Below, piece after piece: positions 8,902-18,204 of a stretch of 64,000 nucleotides of DNA. The DNA lies in NCBI RefSeq assembly GCF_002831565.1, contig NZ_CP025096.1, positions 4,822,501 to 4,886,500 of the forward strand, in the 5' to 3' direction. The first letter of the stretch is position 1; every line of letters starts with the position of its first letter. Position numbers and translations under genes: made by a program. Under the pieces are notes generated by a model that made no database searches, had not been told where the DNA came from, and saw nothing but the letters and a program-made list of their open reading frames with translations. This DNA comes from Spirosoma pollinicola (GTDB lineage Bacteria; Bacteroidota; Bacteroidia; Cytophagales; Spirosomataceae).

Positions 8902-10008
8902 ATGAAAGTACTTTTCGATCATCAATCCTTTACAGGTGTATCATACGGAGGAGTTTCACGCTATTTTTTCGAATTGATGCGTTCCTTCACCAAGTGGTCA
9001 GACATTGAATTTGAATTATCGCTTCGATTATCCAATAACGAATACCTTGATCAGACCTCATTTAGTAGCCACTTACGCTACCGTAGTCTGGCACAGGTGC
9101 GGAATGTGCATAAAATTGCCTCAGTACTGAATCGACTATATAGCCTACAGCGTGTAAAAGCAGGAAAATTCGACGTTTTCCACCCTACCTATTACCATAA
9201 ATATTTTTTAGACGCTATTGGTAAAAAACCGTTTGTGCTGACATTTCACGATGCCACAAGCGAACGATATGGCAAGCAGTATCCGGAAGTAGGCGAAGGG
9301 CTGTACGAACTCAAAAAACAACTCATGCGCCGGGCCGATAGTATTATCTCGGTCTCGGAGTTTTCTAAACAGGAAATCCTGCGCTTCTTTCCAATAGAAC
9401 CGGAAAAAATAAAAGTAATTCCGCTGGGCACTACTCTTGGGGAATCGATTTCAACGGATAAGCTTTTGCCCCCCCTGGCAGCACCCTATTTGCTCTATGT
9501 GGGCAAACGTGGGTTATACAAAAACTTCGATGGTTTCTTTCGGGCAGCCCAACCTGTACTGCATCGACATCCTGATTTGCACATTATTTGTGCAGGCGGT
9601 GGAGCCTTCAATCAGCATGAACAAGGATTGTTTTATGCGGCCGGTCTCACCGGCCGCATGCATTATCGCCCTGTAGACGATACCAGTTTGTTAGCTCTTT
9701 ATAAGTACGCCCGTGCTTTCGTTTTTCCATCACTAAATGAAGGTTTTGGCATCCCGGTGCTGGAAGCTTTTAGCGGTGGCTGCGCTGCTGTATTAAGCAA
9801 CCGGAGTTCGCTACCCGAAGTAGGCGCAGACGCTGCGTTATATTTTGATCCTGAAAATGATGACTCTATTGCCGATGCCATCGAACGTATTGTGACCGAC
9901 GACGCACTCAATGCAGAACTTCGCCAGAAAGGTACACAGCGACTGCTCGACTTTTCGTGCGATAAAACGGCCTCCCAAACGCTGGAGGTTTATCAATCCC
10001 TCTGCTAA
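8902..10008 (+). CDS. GT4 family glycosyltransferase
   Basis: A 368-residue GT-B enzyme. It begins MKVLFDHQSFTGVSYGGVSRYFFELMR, a typical GT4 start with the glycine-rich acceptor loop, and carries PSLNEGFGIPVLEAFSGG (E-x7-E donor site) near residue 277. It opens a new block after a 116-nt gap and is followed after 8 nt by a GT2 gene. It probably adds one sugar to the lipid-linked repeat unit; which one cannot be told. Confidence 0.88.
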   Translation: MKVLFDHQSFTGVSYGGVSRYFFELMRSFTKWSDIEFELSLRLSNNEYLDQTSFSSHLRYRSLAQVRNVHKIASVLNRLYSLQRVKAGKFDVFHPTYYHKYFLDAIGKKPFVLTFHDATSERYGKQYPEVGEGLYELKKQLMRRADSIISVSEFSKQEILRFFPIEPEKIKVIPLGTTLGESISTDKLLPPLAAPYLLYVGKRGLYKNFDGFFRAAQPVLHRHPDLHIICAGGGAFNQHEQGLFYAAGLTGRMHYRPVDDTSLLALYKYARAFVFPSLNEGFGIPVLEAFSGGCAAVLSNRSSLPEVGADAALYFDPENDDSIADAIERIVTDDALNAELRQKGTQRLLDFSCDKTASQTLEVYQSLC

Positions 10009-10016
10009 CCGAAAGC

Positions 10017-10916
10017 ATGCTTCATTCGTCTAAAACACTCCGTACATTCGTCACTCAGCCTTATTCTCCTTCGGCAGTTACTACGGTCGATCAAAAAAAG
10101 TATCCAAAACTAACCATTGTCACGCCTTCCTATAATCAACAACAATACCTGGAGCGCACCATTTTAAGCGTACTCAATCAGCATTACCCCAATCTTGAAT
10201 ACTTTATTATGGATGGTGGGTCGACGGATGGGAGTCTTGAGATCATAAAAAAATACGAGCCTTATCTGGCAGGTTGGGTAAGTGAAAAAGATGGGGGCCA
10301 GACCGACGCTATTAACAAGGGATTCAGACGCGCAACGGGCGATTATGTTGCCTTTCAGAACTCTGATGATGTCTTTGCACCTGATGCTTTAAACCGATTG
10401 GCAGAGGCCTGGAGAAAAACGCCTGATAGCGATGTTTTTTTCGGCGATCTGTACATTATGGATGAGGATGACGTTATTCTGGAAGAGATGCGAGCCCCAA
10501 CGTTTTGTGTCGAGTGTCAAATTTACGAAGGCATGCAGGTTTTTAATCAATCTCTTTTCATTCGACGCGACCGCCTGACACAGTTTGGTTTGCTGGATGA
10601 AAGCCTTCGATTCGTCATCGATTACGAAATTGTGACCCGCTTGGGTGTACAGCCAGGGATTAATTTTCGACATGTTAATGGATTTTGGGGCGGTTTTCGC
10701 GTTCAGCCTGATGCTAAATCATCGACCATTGCCAGTACAGTGGGACTTCAGGAGCACAAACTGGTGAAAAGTAAATACCAACCCCTGTTAAAGTCATCAT
10801 TGGGAAAATCGTTCTGGGAGCGTTACTGTCGATTACGTAAACTAGTTGCCTTTGTCCTGCAAGGAGAGTTTGGCTATGTCTGGCATAGGATACGCTTGAA
10901 TAAGCCCAAACAGTGA
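10017..10916 (+). CDS. GT2 family glycosyltransferase
   Basis: A 299-residue GT2 enzyme with a leading extension of about 30 residues, then LTIVTPSYNQQQYLERTI, the donor-site MDGGSTDGS and the DxD-type NSDDVF. The DGGQTDAINKGF segment is the usual GT2 signature after the second strand. It lies 8 nt after the GT4 gene and before the polymerase-like membrane protein, consistent with a repeat-unit assembly operon. Confidence 0.88.
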   Translation: MLHSSKTLRTFVTQPYSPSAVTTVDQKKYPKLTIVTPSYNQQQYLERTILSVLNQHYPNLEYFIMDGGSTDGSLEIIKKYEPYLAGWVSEKDGGQTDAINKGFRRATGDYVAFQNSDDVFAPDALNRLAEAWRKTPDSDVFFGDLYIMDEDDVILEEMRAPTFCVECQIYEGMQVFNQSLFIRRDRLTQFGLLDESLRFVIDYEIVTRLGVQPGINFRHVNGFWGGFRVQPDAKSSTIASTVGLQEHKLVKSKYQPLLKSSLGKSFWERYCRLRKLVAFVLQGEFGYVWHRIRLNKPKQ

Positions 10917-10979
10917 TCTCGGTATAATTTTTTGTAAGTAAGAAACCTTTACATAACTAACCATAACAAGTAAGTATAA

Positions 10980-12356
10980 ATGGCCAATTTCATTCGCTTT
11001 GTGCAGACACTCGACTATATGCGGATGGTTGTCGGTATCTGTATTGTCGTGAATGGTTATCCCCTGATTTTTTTCTTCCGGGAAACCATGAAACTCGCGC
11101 CGGGTAGTACAGTCTTTACAGCTGTTGTGTTAGCAGGCGGATTAGTGCTGATGATTCCGTTCACGGTATTGCGTCGATTATACCGGCCCAATATGACTAT
11201 GCTCTGGATGGGTGTCAGTTTCCTGCTGCTGATCATTTTCTATATGTTCTTTTTTAATGGAGTTCCCGGATTTGAGGATTCAGGGCGGGACATGATCTAT
11301 TTTGCTTATGTCCTGATTTTCCTGTTTTTGCTTATCAACATACCAAACGATATCATCAGGGTATTCATCCCGATTGTTGTTCTGTTCACGCTGGTATCTA
11401 ATCTGGGCTTGATTTACGCGTTAATAACAGATCCCACCTGGGCTATCGGCCAGCGGGCAACCATTACCCTTAACAATGGGGATGAGGGCTCAGGAAACCC
11501 ACATGCATTTTCACGCAACGCCTTTATTGGTGTTGTGGCCTGTGCCATTGGCTTGTTCCGTCCTCAAACGAACATATTTTTCAAACTGCTCTGTTTTTTC
11601 GCTGGCTTAGTAAATATCGCTGTGCTTGTGCTTACACAGACCAGATCAGCTATTGTTGCTCTGATTCTTGCCGTGATTTTGTTCATGTATTTCAATGTCC
11701 GGCCGGCTCAAATCAGGATTGCTGTTCGAGGTCTTGTCAAGCCCGTTCCTATTTTCATTATGGCCGTGGGTTTTTTAGGTGTCATCTATTTTTTCCAGCG
11801 GTACTTTACAGCCTATTTAATTCTCTATGATTACGTAACCAGCTTTATGACTCGTAATCTGGAAAACGTATATGCACTTCTGGGAATGAAAGCTCAGGGC
11901 GTTGATTATAACGCGGTTTTAGATGATTCGGCAGCTAACCGTTCAGTAAGCGGAATTTTCCTTCGTAACGTTTTATATGGTCACCTGCACATGCTCATAT
12001 TGGGCTATGGATACAAGTATTTATATCTGGATGTCCCGCTGATGGAGGCATTCACCAATCATGGTATCCTTGGCCTGGTGTTGTTTGGCGGCATTAACGC
12101 ATTAGCTTTCTATCATGCAATACGAACAATGCGGACAAACCCGAATGATTTAAGCACTTTTCTGGCCTATTTTTATCTACTTATCTTCGTACAGTTGTTT
12201 ACCAACGGACGACCCAATGAAATCTCCTTCTGGTTTCCGCTATCGCTGATGATTCGGTTCATAGGCGTAGATCATTTATTTCCAGCTTACCTATCCACGG
12301 CATCGCCCAGTCAAAACACTGGGCAGCTTGTTGTTGTACCTACCCAACCAGTCTAG
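10980..12356 (+). CDS. O-antigen ligase/polymerase (Wzy-like) membrane protein
   Basis: A 458-residue protein with about ten to twelve membrane segments and a long non-membrane loop (about residues 285-335), then three or four more membrane segments. The segment LTQTRSAIVALILAVILF (about residue 220) resembles the TxSRxA signature of the Wzy_C/O-antigen ligase family. It would join lipid-linked repeat units in the periplasm or ligate the chain to its acceptor. Polymerase and ligase cannot be separated from sequence alone. It stands between glycosyltransferase genes on the same strand. Confidence 0.75.
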   Translation: MANFIRFVQTLDYMRMVVGICIVVNGYPLIFFFRETMKLAPGSTVFTAVVLAGGLVLMIPFTVLRRLYRPNMTMLWMGVSFLLLIIFYMFFFNGVPGFEDSGRDMIYFAYVLIFLFLLINIPNDIIRVFIPIVVLFTLVSNLGLIYALITDPTWAIGQRATITLNNGDEGSGNPHAFSRNAFIGVVACAIGLFRPQTNIFFKLLCFFAGLVNIAVLVLTQTRSAIVALILAVILFMYFNVRPAQIRIAVRGLVKPVPIFIMAVGFLGVIYFFQRYFTAYLILYDYVTSFMTRNLENVYALLGMKAQGVDYNAVLDDSAANRSVSGIFLRNVLYGHLHMLILGYGYKYLYLDVPLMEAFTNHGILGLVLFGGINALAFYHAIRTMRTNPNDLSTFLAYFYLLIFVQLFTNGRPNEISFWFPLSLMIRFIGVDHLFPAYLSTASPSQNTGQLVVVPTQPV

Positions 12357-12360
12357 CAGG

Positions 12361-13527
12361 ATGCGTATCCTCATTGTCCACAATCTGCTATGGGCCCATT
12401 ATAAAGCCAGTGTATTTCAGGCCTTACAACACCTGGTCGACCAACAGCCCGACCTTTCCATCCGGGTCTTACAGATTGCCCGTAATGAACGATCCCGAGC
12501 CAGCCTGGAAACAGCGACCGATGCCGACACCCCCACCTACACCTACCAGTACGAGTTGCTCTTCGACCGATTCCTGGAAGACATCAGCCTGACCGAACGG
12601 GCTCAGGCCCTGCTCCGACACGCCAGAGCTTACAAACCTGACGTCATTAATCTAACGGGCTACTACGACCCCGCTCAACTGCTGCTGTTGGCCTGGGCCA
12701 AGCTCAATGGCATCCGGGTGGTGATGCAAAACGAAAGCACAGCCGCCGACCACCAGCGCAGCGGCTGGAAAGAACTCTTTAAGCGCAGTGTATTTCGGGC
12801 TTGCGACGGCTTCTTCTGCTTCGGCAGCCAGTCGGCCGATTACCTCATCCAGTTGGGTGTACCGCCAGCCAAGATCCTGCTGCGTAAAAATGCGGTGGAT
12901 AATGAAGCCCTTCGGGCGGTTTATGAGCAGACTTTGCCAAACCGCACCCGCTTGCAGCAAAGTCTGCACTTACAGACCAACAACTTTGTTTTTGTGGGTC
13001 GGTTAATCGAAGTAAAGAACCTGCCAATGCTGCTAAATGCCTTTGCCGAGGCCCTCAAGCGCTCGGTCAATGCCTTGAACTGGGGCTTGATTTTGTTGGG
13101 CGATGGTGACCAATGGGCCGAGCTGAGTCAGCAGATTGGGTCTCTGAAGCTAACCGACCGGGTCACCCTTTTACCAGGCAGACCCTGGTTCCGGGTGCCG
13201 GAAGTGTTGGCCCTGAGCAATGTACTCGTACTACCGAGCCGTTCAGAACCTTGGGGTCTGGTGGTCAATGAAGCGATGGTGTGCGGCCTGCCAGTAATTG
13301 TTTCCGAGCGGTGCGGGTGCGTTCAGGACCTGGTTCACCCTGACGAAACCGGTTTTGTGTTCGACCCCGAAGAACCCGACAAGCTCACACAACTGATGGT
13401 TAAGTTTATGGATGATTTGGTCGATACCCAACGGATGGCTTATTACGCTCAGCAGTACATTGCCCCATATGCACCCGATGTTGTCGCACAGGAAATGCTT
13501 GATGGCTTTCGCGAAATCACTAATTAA
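12361..13527 (+). CDS. GT4 family glycosyltransferase, higher-GC gene
   Basis: A 388-residue GT-B enzyme. I use ATG at 12361 (MRILIVHNLLWAHYKA), four bases after the polymerase stop; a longer frame opens at 12328 but reads into the polymerase gene. The donor site is PSRSEPWGLVVNEAM (about residues 292-306). The first part is markedly richer in G+C than its neighbours: the three lines 12421-12600 contain 34, 37 and 33 G+C of 60, against 29 of 60 in line 13621. That may reflect a separate origin of this gene. Confidence 0.85.
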   Translation: MRILIVHNLLWAHYKASVFQALQHLVDQQPDLSIRVLQIARNERSRASLETATDADTPTYTYQYELLFDRFLEDISLTERAQALLRHARAYKPDVINLTGYYDPAQLLLLAWAKLNGIRVVMQNESTAADHQRSGWKELFKRSVFRACDGFFCFGSQSADYLIQLGVPPAKILLRKNAVDNEALRAVYEQTLPNRTRLQQSLHLQTNNFVFVGRLIEVKNLPMLLNAFAEALKRSVNALNWGLILLGDGDQWAELSQQIGSLKLTDRVTLLPGRPWFRVPEVLALSNVLVLPSRSEPWGLVVNEAMVCGLPVIVSERCGCVQDLVHPDETGFVFDPEEPDKLTQLMVKFMDDLVDTQRMAYYAQQYIAPYAPDVVAQEMLDGFREITN

Positions 13528-13546
13528 TTAGTTATTTCGCATATAT

Positions 13547-14704
13547 ATGCGAATTTTAAATATTTGTGCTTACACCTGGCAAGCGGGTGGCCCACCCAAG
13601 ATTATTGCTGATCATACAGAAGTCGTTCTACGCTATGGGCATCAGGTGGATATTCTTAGCCCCATTTCTCCCGGCGAAAAGCCTTATTCTTTGCCTACTG
13701 GTGCACGGTTAATTCTGTGTCAGCGGACTCCGGTTGTGAGCCGTTTCTTTCGTGAATTCTCGGTTGAGTTATATCAGTTTCTTAGTCAACATGCGCACGA
13801 ATATGATATTATTCATTGCCACGGCCTGTGGCATTTTGGCGTGTTGGCGCCTTTCATGATCGACCGCACTGTAGCCAAGGTAATAACGATTCATGGTGTG
13901 CTGGATCGGTGGGTATATGCGCACAATAACTGGAAGAAAAAGATAATGGATACGCTTGCCCAAAAAGCGTATTTAGACCGGGCGGATTTGGTTCAAATAA
14001 ATAATACCGACGAGCGGGAAGACATACTTCGTTATCTCGGACACCCTCATCCAAACACGGTTATTATCCCGAATGGGGTAAAAATGAGTGATTTTACAGA
14101 CCTACCGCCAAAAGGTAGTTTTCGCCAGAAATTTAATCTACCTCTCGACAAGAAATTAGTCTTGTTTATGAGCCGCCTGAATGCGAAAAAGGGCCTTGAT
14201 CTGCTTTTGCCCGGTTTTCGGGAATATGTTCGTCAATATCCCGATACGGTTTTGGCTTTGGCTGGTTCCGATGATGGGTATGAAGCAACGGCCCGTCAAT
14301 TTATTGCGCAACACAACCTCAGTGAGTCCATTCGGCTGGTTGGCATGTTAACGGGAGATGATAAAAAAGCGGCTCTGGCCGACGCCGATTTATTTACACT
14401 CCCCTCCTATTCAGAAGGTTTTTCGATGGCGGTGCTCGAAGCAATGGCTACCGGCACACCAGCCCTCGTGTCGGACAGGGTTGGATTTGGCGAAGCGATC
14501 CGGGAACACGAAGCCGCTGGATTGCTGGACAGTTTAACACCAGAAAGCGTTCGGGCTGGGCTGGAGAAGTTACTTGGCGACGATAAACTGCGCCAGCGTT
14601 TAGCTGCAAATGCAACAGCACTCGTGCAGAAACGGTATAATATTGATGTTGTTGCTAAACAACTTCTGGACGAATACACCAAAATTGTTCGACCCAAATC
14701 ATAA
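13547..14704 (+). CDS. GT4 family glycosyltransferase
   Basis: A 385-residue GT-B enzyme starting MRILNICAYTWQAGGPPKIIADHTEVVL, with a glycine/proline acceptor loop, DIIHCHGLWHF (about residue 89), and the donor site PSYSEGFSMAVLEAMATGTPALVS-like region near residue 286. It is the last plus-strand gene of this block; the next genes run on the minus strand and converge on it with only 7 nt between the stop codons. Confidence 0.88.
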   Translation: MRILNICAYTWQAGGPPKIIADHTEVVLRYGHQVDILSPISPGEKPYSLPTGARLILCQRTPVVSRFFREFSVELYQFLSQHAHEYDIIHCHGLWHFGVLAPFMIDRTVAKVITIHGVLDRWVYAHNNWKKKIMDTLAQKAYLDRADLVQINNTDEREDILRYLGHPHPNTVIIPNGVKMSDFTDLPPKGSFRQKFNLPLDKKLVLFMSRLNAKKGLDLLLPGFREYVRQYPDTVLALAGSDDGYEATARQFIAQHNLSESIRLVGMLTGDDKKAALADADLFTLPSYSEGFSMAVLEAMATGTPALVSDRVGFGEAIREHEAAGLLDSLTPESVRAGLEKLLGDDKLRQRLAANATALVQKRYNIDVVAKQLLDEYTKIVRPKS

Positions 14705-14711
14705 ACGTATA

Positions 14712-16436
14712 CTACAAGGTAACTACGTCGACCGAATTGACTTTTGACCGAAGCTGGTAGTTTGTCGGGTATATCTGTTTTTTGGCTCCATCTATAATCA
14801 AGACATAGACCGTATAAACCTGATTATCCTGAATAAATCCGTTAGATATAGTGGCGGAAAACCCATTTGCGTAATAGTTTTTCCCAAGCGAAAAAAGAAA
14901 ATTTTTTAATGAATAGCGATTCTGTTTTGTCGGAAGCATGTGCTGTTGCTTTTCGCTTTTCAATATAATATATGCACCATCCTGTTTTCCTATATTTCGA
15001 GTATATGAATCATTCGTAAATACAAGTGTATGTCCGCCAACCTGCTCAACAGCTAATTGAAATTTTTCAGTTGCTTTCTCATAAGGCTCATCAAAAAAAT
15101 AATGATCAGGTAGCTCATAAACACCTGTTCGGATAGCGCGAACAGTAACCGAGTCGACGGGGCCCCGCATGTTCATGTAAATAGGTGTACTGGGTATTGA
15201 TCGGTTTCGCTGCCAACCGTATATATCCGTGTATCTTTCCTTATAATAATAGTCGAGCGGAGCTACATATTGGAAATAACTAAATAGAAAAAGAGCAAAA
15301 CTTAGCCCCAGCCATACTTTACTATACAACTTATTTTTTTTATCATCCAGCTTACTGGATACCAGTAAAATAACAAATATCAACCAGATGAACCCAATGT
15401 ATTTATATCGACTGATTAGTACTGCATTAGTCCCATCCAATGCCCGGCCTACCGCAAAAGCCAGCATAGTGATAGTTAAGTGAATAATTCCTCCCCATAG
15501 TGTAATCTCCCATCTTGGATAATTCCTTACAGAGCCAGAAAAGGCAGATTTAACAAGCACAAACCCATAATAAATAACCACGATGCCCAGTATAAAGCCA
15601 ACTGTAACAATCAATCCAATACGCATCCAAGGGGGTAAAACAGTGCTCAAATCGAAAGATAAACCACTGAAAACCAGTAGATTTTTAAAAATCAGGCCTG
15701 GATATTGAATGTTATCAGATAATTTAGGTCTGAAGGCAGGAATAGTGAGGTTGTGATAATAAAGCAATACAATACCGCCAATAAGCAGCACCCAGATACC
15801 TGTATCTTTCCAGCGGTGTTGAAGTAGTAGAAGCAGAACGCCAACCGGTAAAATAAATGTACCGTTTACATCACTGAGAATAGAGCCAACTGCAAAAAGT
15901 AAAGCTAGTGAAAAATGTTTGAGCTTACTTGAAAAGAGATGATAAGAAGATAAGAATGCTAAAAAATAAATAACAATTTGTTGAAATGGAATAATAGCCC
16001 AAAAGATGGCTTCGTAGTATTGAATGGTAAATAATAAAAGGGCACTACTAAGCAAAAGAGCAATCGGCAGTTTTGCATCTCGAATGATTGAGTAGAACAA
16101 ATAAAATATACCGACAAGGGAAAGTAAGCCAAAAAACATCTGAATTCTTAAATCCAAATGCCCATTAAGCAAATAAACACTGATAGCCGCAATTCGATCA
16201 ACAACGATACGACGTTCATCATCCTGCGTCCAGAGAATTTCAACTAATGAAGACCAGGAAAAATGGGTTAACTGAGCAAATTTGGTAACAGGTTCCAGCA
16301 GTCCATCATAATCATCCTGAAAAGGAATATTGCTGACAAATTGAAAAAAAGTATAGAAAAAAATAAGAATAGGAACACTCGATAGTATAATTATTCCTCT
16401 ACGACTAATCGTGTTTCCTAATGAAGCTGTCGCCAT
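14712..16436 (-). CDS. Large multi-pass membrane protein, unknown (GT-C-like candidate)
   Basis: About 574 residues with roughly ten hydrophobic segments in the first 400 residues and a soluble C-terminal region of about 150 residues. The frame continues up to 16541, but that would overlap the deacetylase gene, and the membrane protein naturally begins at ATG 16436 (MATASLGNTISRRG), so I use that. After the first membrane segment is the acidic loop FQDDYDG, the position where GT-C enzymes carry a catalytic Asp pair. The A+T content is visibly higher than that of its neighbours. The function is not recognised; membrane glycosyltransferase is inference from topology and location. Confidence 0.6.
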   Translation of the reverse strand: MATASLGNTISRRGIIILSSVPILIFFYTFFQFVSNIPFQDDYDGLLEPVTKFAQLTHFSWSSLVEILWTQDDERRIVVDRIAAISVYLLNGHLDLRIQMFFGLLSLVGIFYLFYSIIRDAKLPIALLLSSALLLFTIQYYEAIFWAIIPFQQIVIYFLAFLSSYHLFSSKLKHFSLALLFAVGSILSDVNGTFILPVGVLLLLLQHRWKDTGIWVLLIGGIVLLYYHNLTIPAFRPKLSDNIQYPGLIFKNLLVFSGLSFDLSTVLPPWMRIGLIVTVGFILGIVVIYYGFVLVKSAFSGSVRNYPRWEITLWGGIIHLTITMLAFAVGRALDGTNAVLISRYKYIGFIWLIFVILLVSSKLDDKKNKLYSKVWLGLSFALFLFSYFQYVAPLDYYYKERYTDIYGWQRNRSIPSTPIYMNMRGPVDSVTVRAIRTGVYELPDHYFFDEPYEKATEKFQLAVEQVGGHTLVFTNDSYTRNIGKQDGAYIILKSEKQQHMLPTKQNRYSLKNFLFSLGKNYYANGFSATISNGFIQDNQVYTVYVLIIDGAKKQIYPTNYQLRSKVNSVDVVTL

Positions 16437-16510
16437 TCTAGTAAATACCAATGATAGGTTTATGTAAAGAAGCTTACATAAACAAGCAGATGATGTTAGT
16501 AAGGAAGTTA

Positions 16511-17359
16511 TTAAACGTCTCGTTTCACTACGCTCGTCCAATCTACCTGCCGGTCGGCTTCAGATAGGTCTACGAATGGAAACTCAAGCAACAATTTCTT
16601 CAATTTAGGCAGGCAGTTCTCAAGGCCATAGTACGACTTAAATTGTCGCGCCCGACTCAAACCGGGAATCATAGGCTGTCCGGCATCGAAGTCGCGCGGA
16701 TGAAAATAGGTCATTACGTAGTCCGAACGTCGCATAAAGCCCTTGATGACTTTGTACGGAAACAACCTGAAATACCCACCACCCGAAAATATCAGGTCCT
16801 GCCCAAACACCGCAGCCGTATTGATCGGAAATTCTTTCAATAAAGTACCTCCCACATTCAGATATCCGGGTTCAAACATGTTCAATGAGGCATCACCCCC
16901 ATGCGAGCGCCGGGCCGAAAATACAGAGCAATCAATGTCAATCCCTTGCTCAAGTAAAATTGGAAATACCCAACGGTTATATTCCTTAATCGAAAAACCC
17001 GGTGCCCGATACGAGCGCACCTTTTTTCCGGTCAAATCCTGTAAATGTTTAATGGATCGTTCCAGATCAGTCTGAAACTCAGCGGGCGTTTGTTCATAGG
17101 CCAATTGGTGGGCATATGAATGGGTAGCAATTTCATAACCCGCAGCGTCAATTCGCCGAATAACGTCAGGATGTTTATCGGCAACCCAACCCAGACAAAA
17201 GAAGGTTGCCCGGCTTTTAGTATCGTCCAATAGCTGGAAAATACGATCCATATTCTGGTATATCCGGCTCTCGTACTGACCCCAATCAGCTTCTGTACGG
17301 GTTGAAGCATTGTCCAGAATATGAAACCACTCTTCAATATCGAACGTAAGAATATTCAT
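16511..17359 (-). CDS. Polysaccharide deacetylase with DUF3473 C-terminus
   Basis: A 282-residue NodB-homology deacetylase of the group found in exopolysaccharide loci. Motif 1 is TFDIEEW (D7), the zinc ligands are H80 and H84 (HSYAHQ), motif 3 is RAPGFS (residues 118-123), and the C-terminal part shows YFHPRDFD, as in the DUF3473 extension. It would remove acetyl groups from N-acetyl sugars. No signal peptide is visible, so cytoplasmic or membrane-face action is likely. It lies between a formyltransferase and the membrane protein, all on the minus strand. Confidence 0.85.
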   Translation of the reverse strand: MNILTFDIEEWFHILDNASTRTEADWGQYESRIYQNMDRIFQLLDDTKSRATFFCLGWVADKHPDVIRRIDAAGYEIATHSYAHQLAYEQTPAEFQTDLERSIKHLQDLTGKKVRSYRAPGFSIKEYNRWVFPILLEQGIDIDCSVFSARRSHGGDASLNMFEPGYLNVGGTLLKEFPINTAAVFGQDLIFSGGGYFRLFPYKVIKGFMRRSDYVMTYFHPRDFDAGQPMIPGLSRARQFKSYYGLENCLPKLKKLLLEFPFVDLSEADRQVDWTSVVKRDV

Positions 17360-17374
17360 TTGTTTACTAACTCA

Positions 17375-18139
17375 TTAATAAAACCGTTTTCCAGCCCCCA
17401 AAAAGGCTTTTACATCGTCGCGGGTAGGAAACGTGAAGTAGGTCATCTGGCTTGCATCATTCTCGATTAACTCATACTTGCCTGTATGAACCTTCTCGAT
17501 AGCCTCCAGGATTGAATCCATTCCTATCTTTTTTGTAACATCAATCAGCTCGGCCTGCGTCATGTTGCCAATCTCAAGCTTATGCTGGACCAGAATTGGG
17601 CCATTGTCGATGCCTTCGTCGACAAAAAATACAGAGACGCCCGTATGAGTTTCGTTATTTTTCAAAACCCAGAACGAAGGCATTAAGCCTCTGTACTTGG
17701 GTAATAATGCCGTATGCAGATTAACGCAGCCATGCGTGGCAACATCCAGTAGCTTCTGCTTGAAAATTTGATTGCCTGCAATGGAAAGAAACAAGTCTGG
17801 CTTATATTCCCTTAGCTTCTCCAGGTTTTCATCTTTGTTGATGTTACCATCAATATGAATCAGCGGAATATTCCGATCAGCCAGAACCTTCCGAACGTTA
17901 TTGCGACTATCTAATTTTGACGCTACGAATTTGAATCCATAGCGGACGAAAAAGGGAAAGCCAAAGATATTATAGGTCTTTTTGATTTTCTCCCCGAAGC
18001 TTTCCCGTTTGCCAAAGGGCGATACATCGAATACCACTGTTGCCACAACTTCGGCATAAGGCGGTAAGTTTTTGAGTAAATAGTCAATATTACGAGCGAG
18101 GTAGAACGGGTCATCCTGCGTAAGAATCACAAGGCGCAT
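17375..18139 (-). CDS. Formyltransferase family protein
   Basis: A 254-residue protein with the catalytic core of 10-formyl-THF-dependent formyltransferases: N140-x-H142 in CVNLHTALLPKYRGLMPSFW, and D178 in VDEGIDNG. It is shorter than methionyl-tRNA formyltransferase (about 310 residues) and lacks its C-terminal tRNA-binding domain. In a polysaccharide cluster it is more likely to formylate an amino sugar. That role is inferred from context. It ends 15 nt before the deacetylase start, so the two are probably one operon. Confidence 0.78.
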   Translation of the reverse strand: MRLVILTQDDPFYLARNIDYLLKNLPPYAEVVATVVFDVSPFGKRESFGEKIKKTYNIFGFPFFVRYGFKFVASKLDSRNNVRKVLADRNIPLIHIDGNINKDENLEKLREYKPDLFLSIAGNQIFKQKLLDVATHGCVNLHTALLPKYRGLMPSFWVLKNNETHTGVSVFFVDEGIDNGPILVQHKLEIGNMTQAELIDVTKKIGMDSILEAIEKVHTGKYELIENDASQMTYFTFPTRDDVKAFLGAGKRFY

Positions 18140-18204
18140 AAACTGTTAGCTAGCGTTAAAGCAACAAAACTACGTATTCCGGCCGGAAAGCCAGTACTCG
18201 TTTG

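Noticed and set aside
12652..13027. Minus-strand frames of 60-105 aa opposite the GT4 gene
   Set aside because: They arise from the higher G+C of that gene; the plus-strand GT4 motifs are complete.
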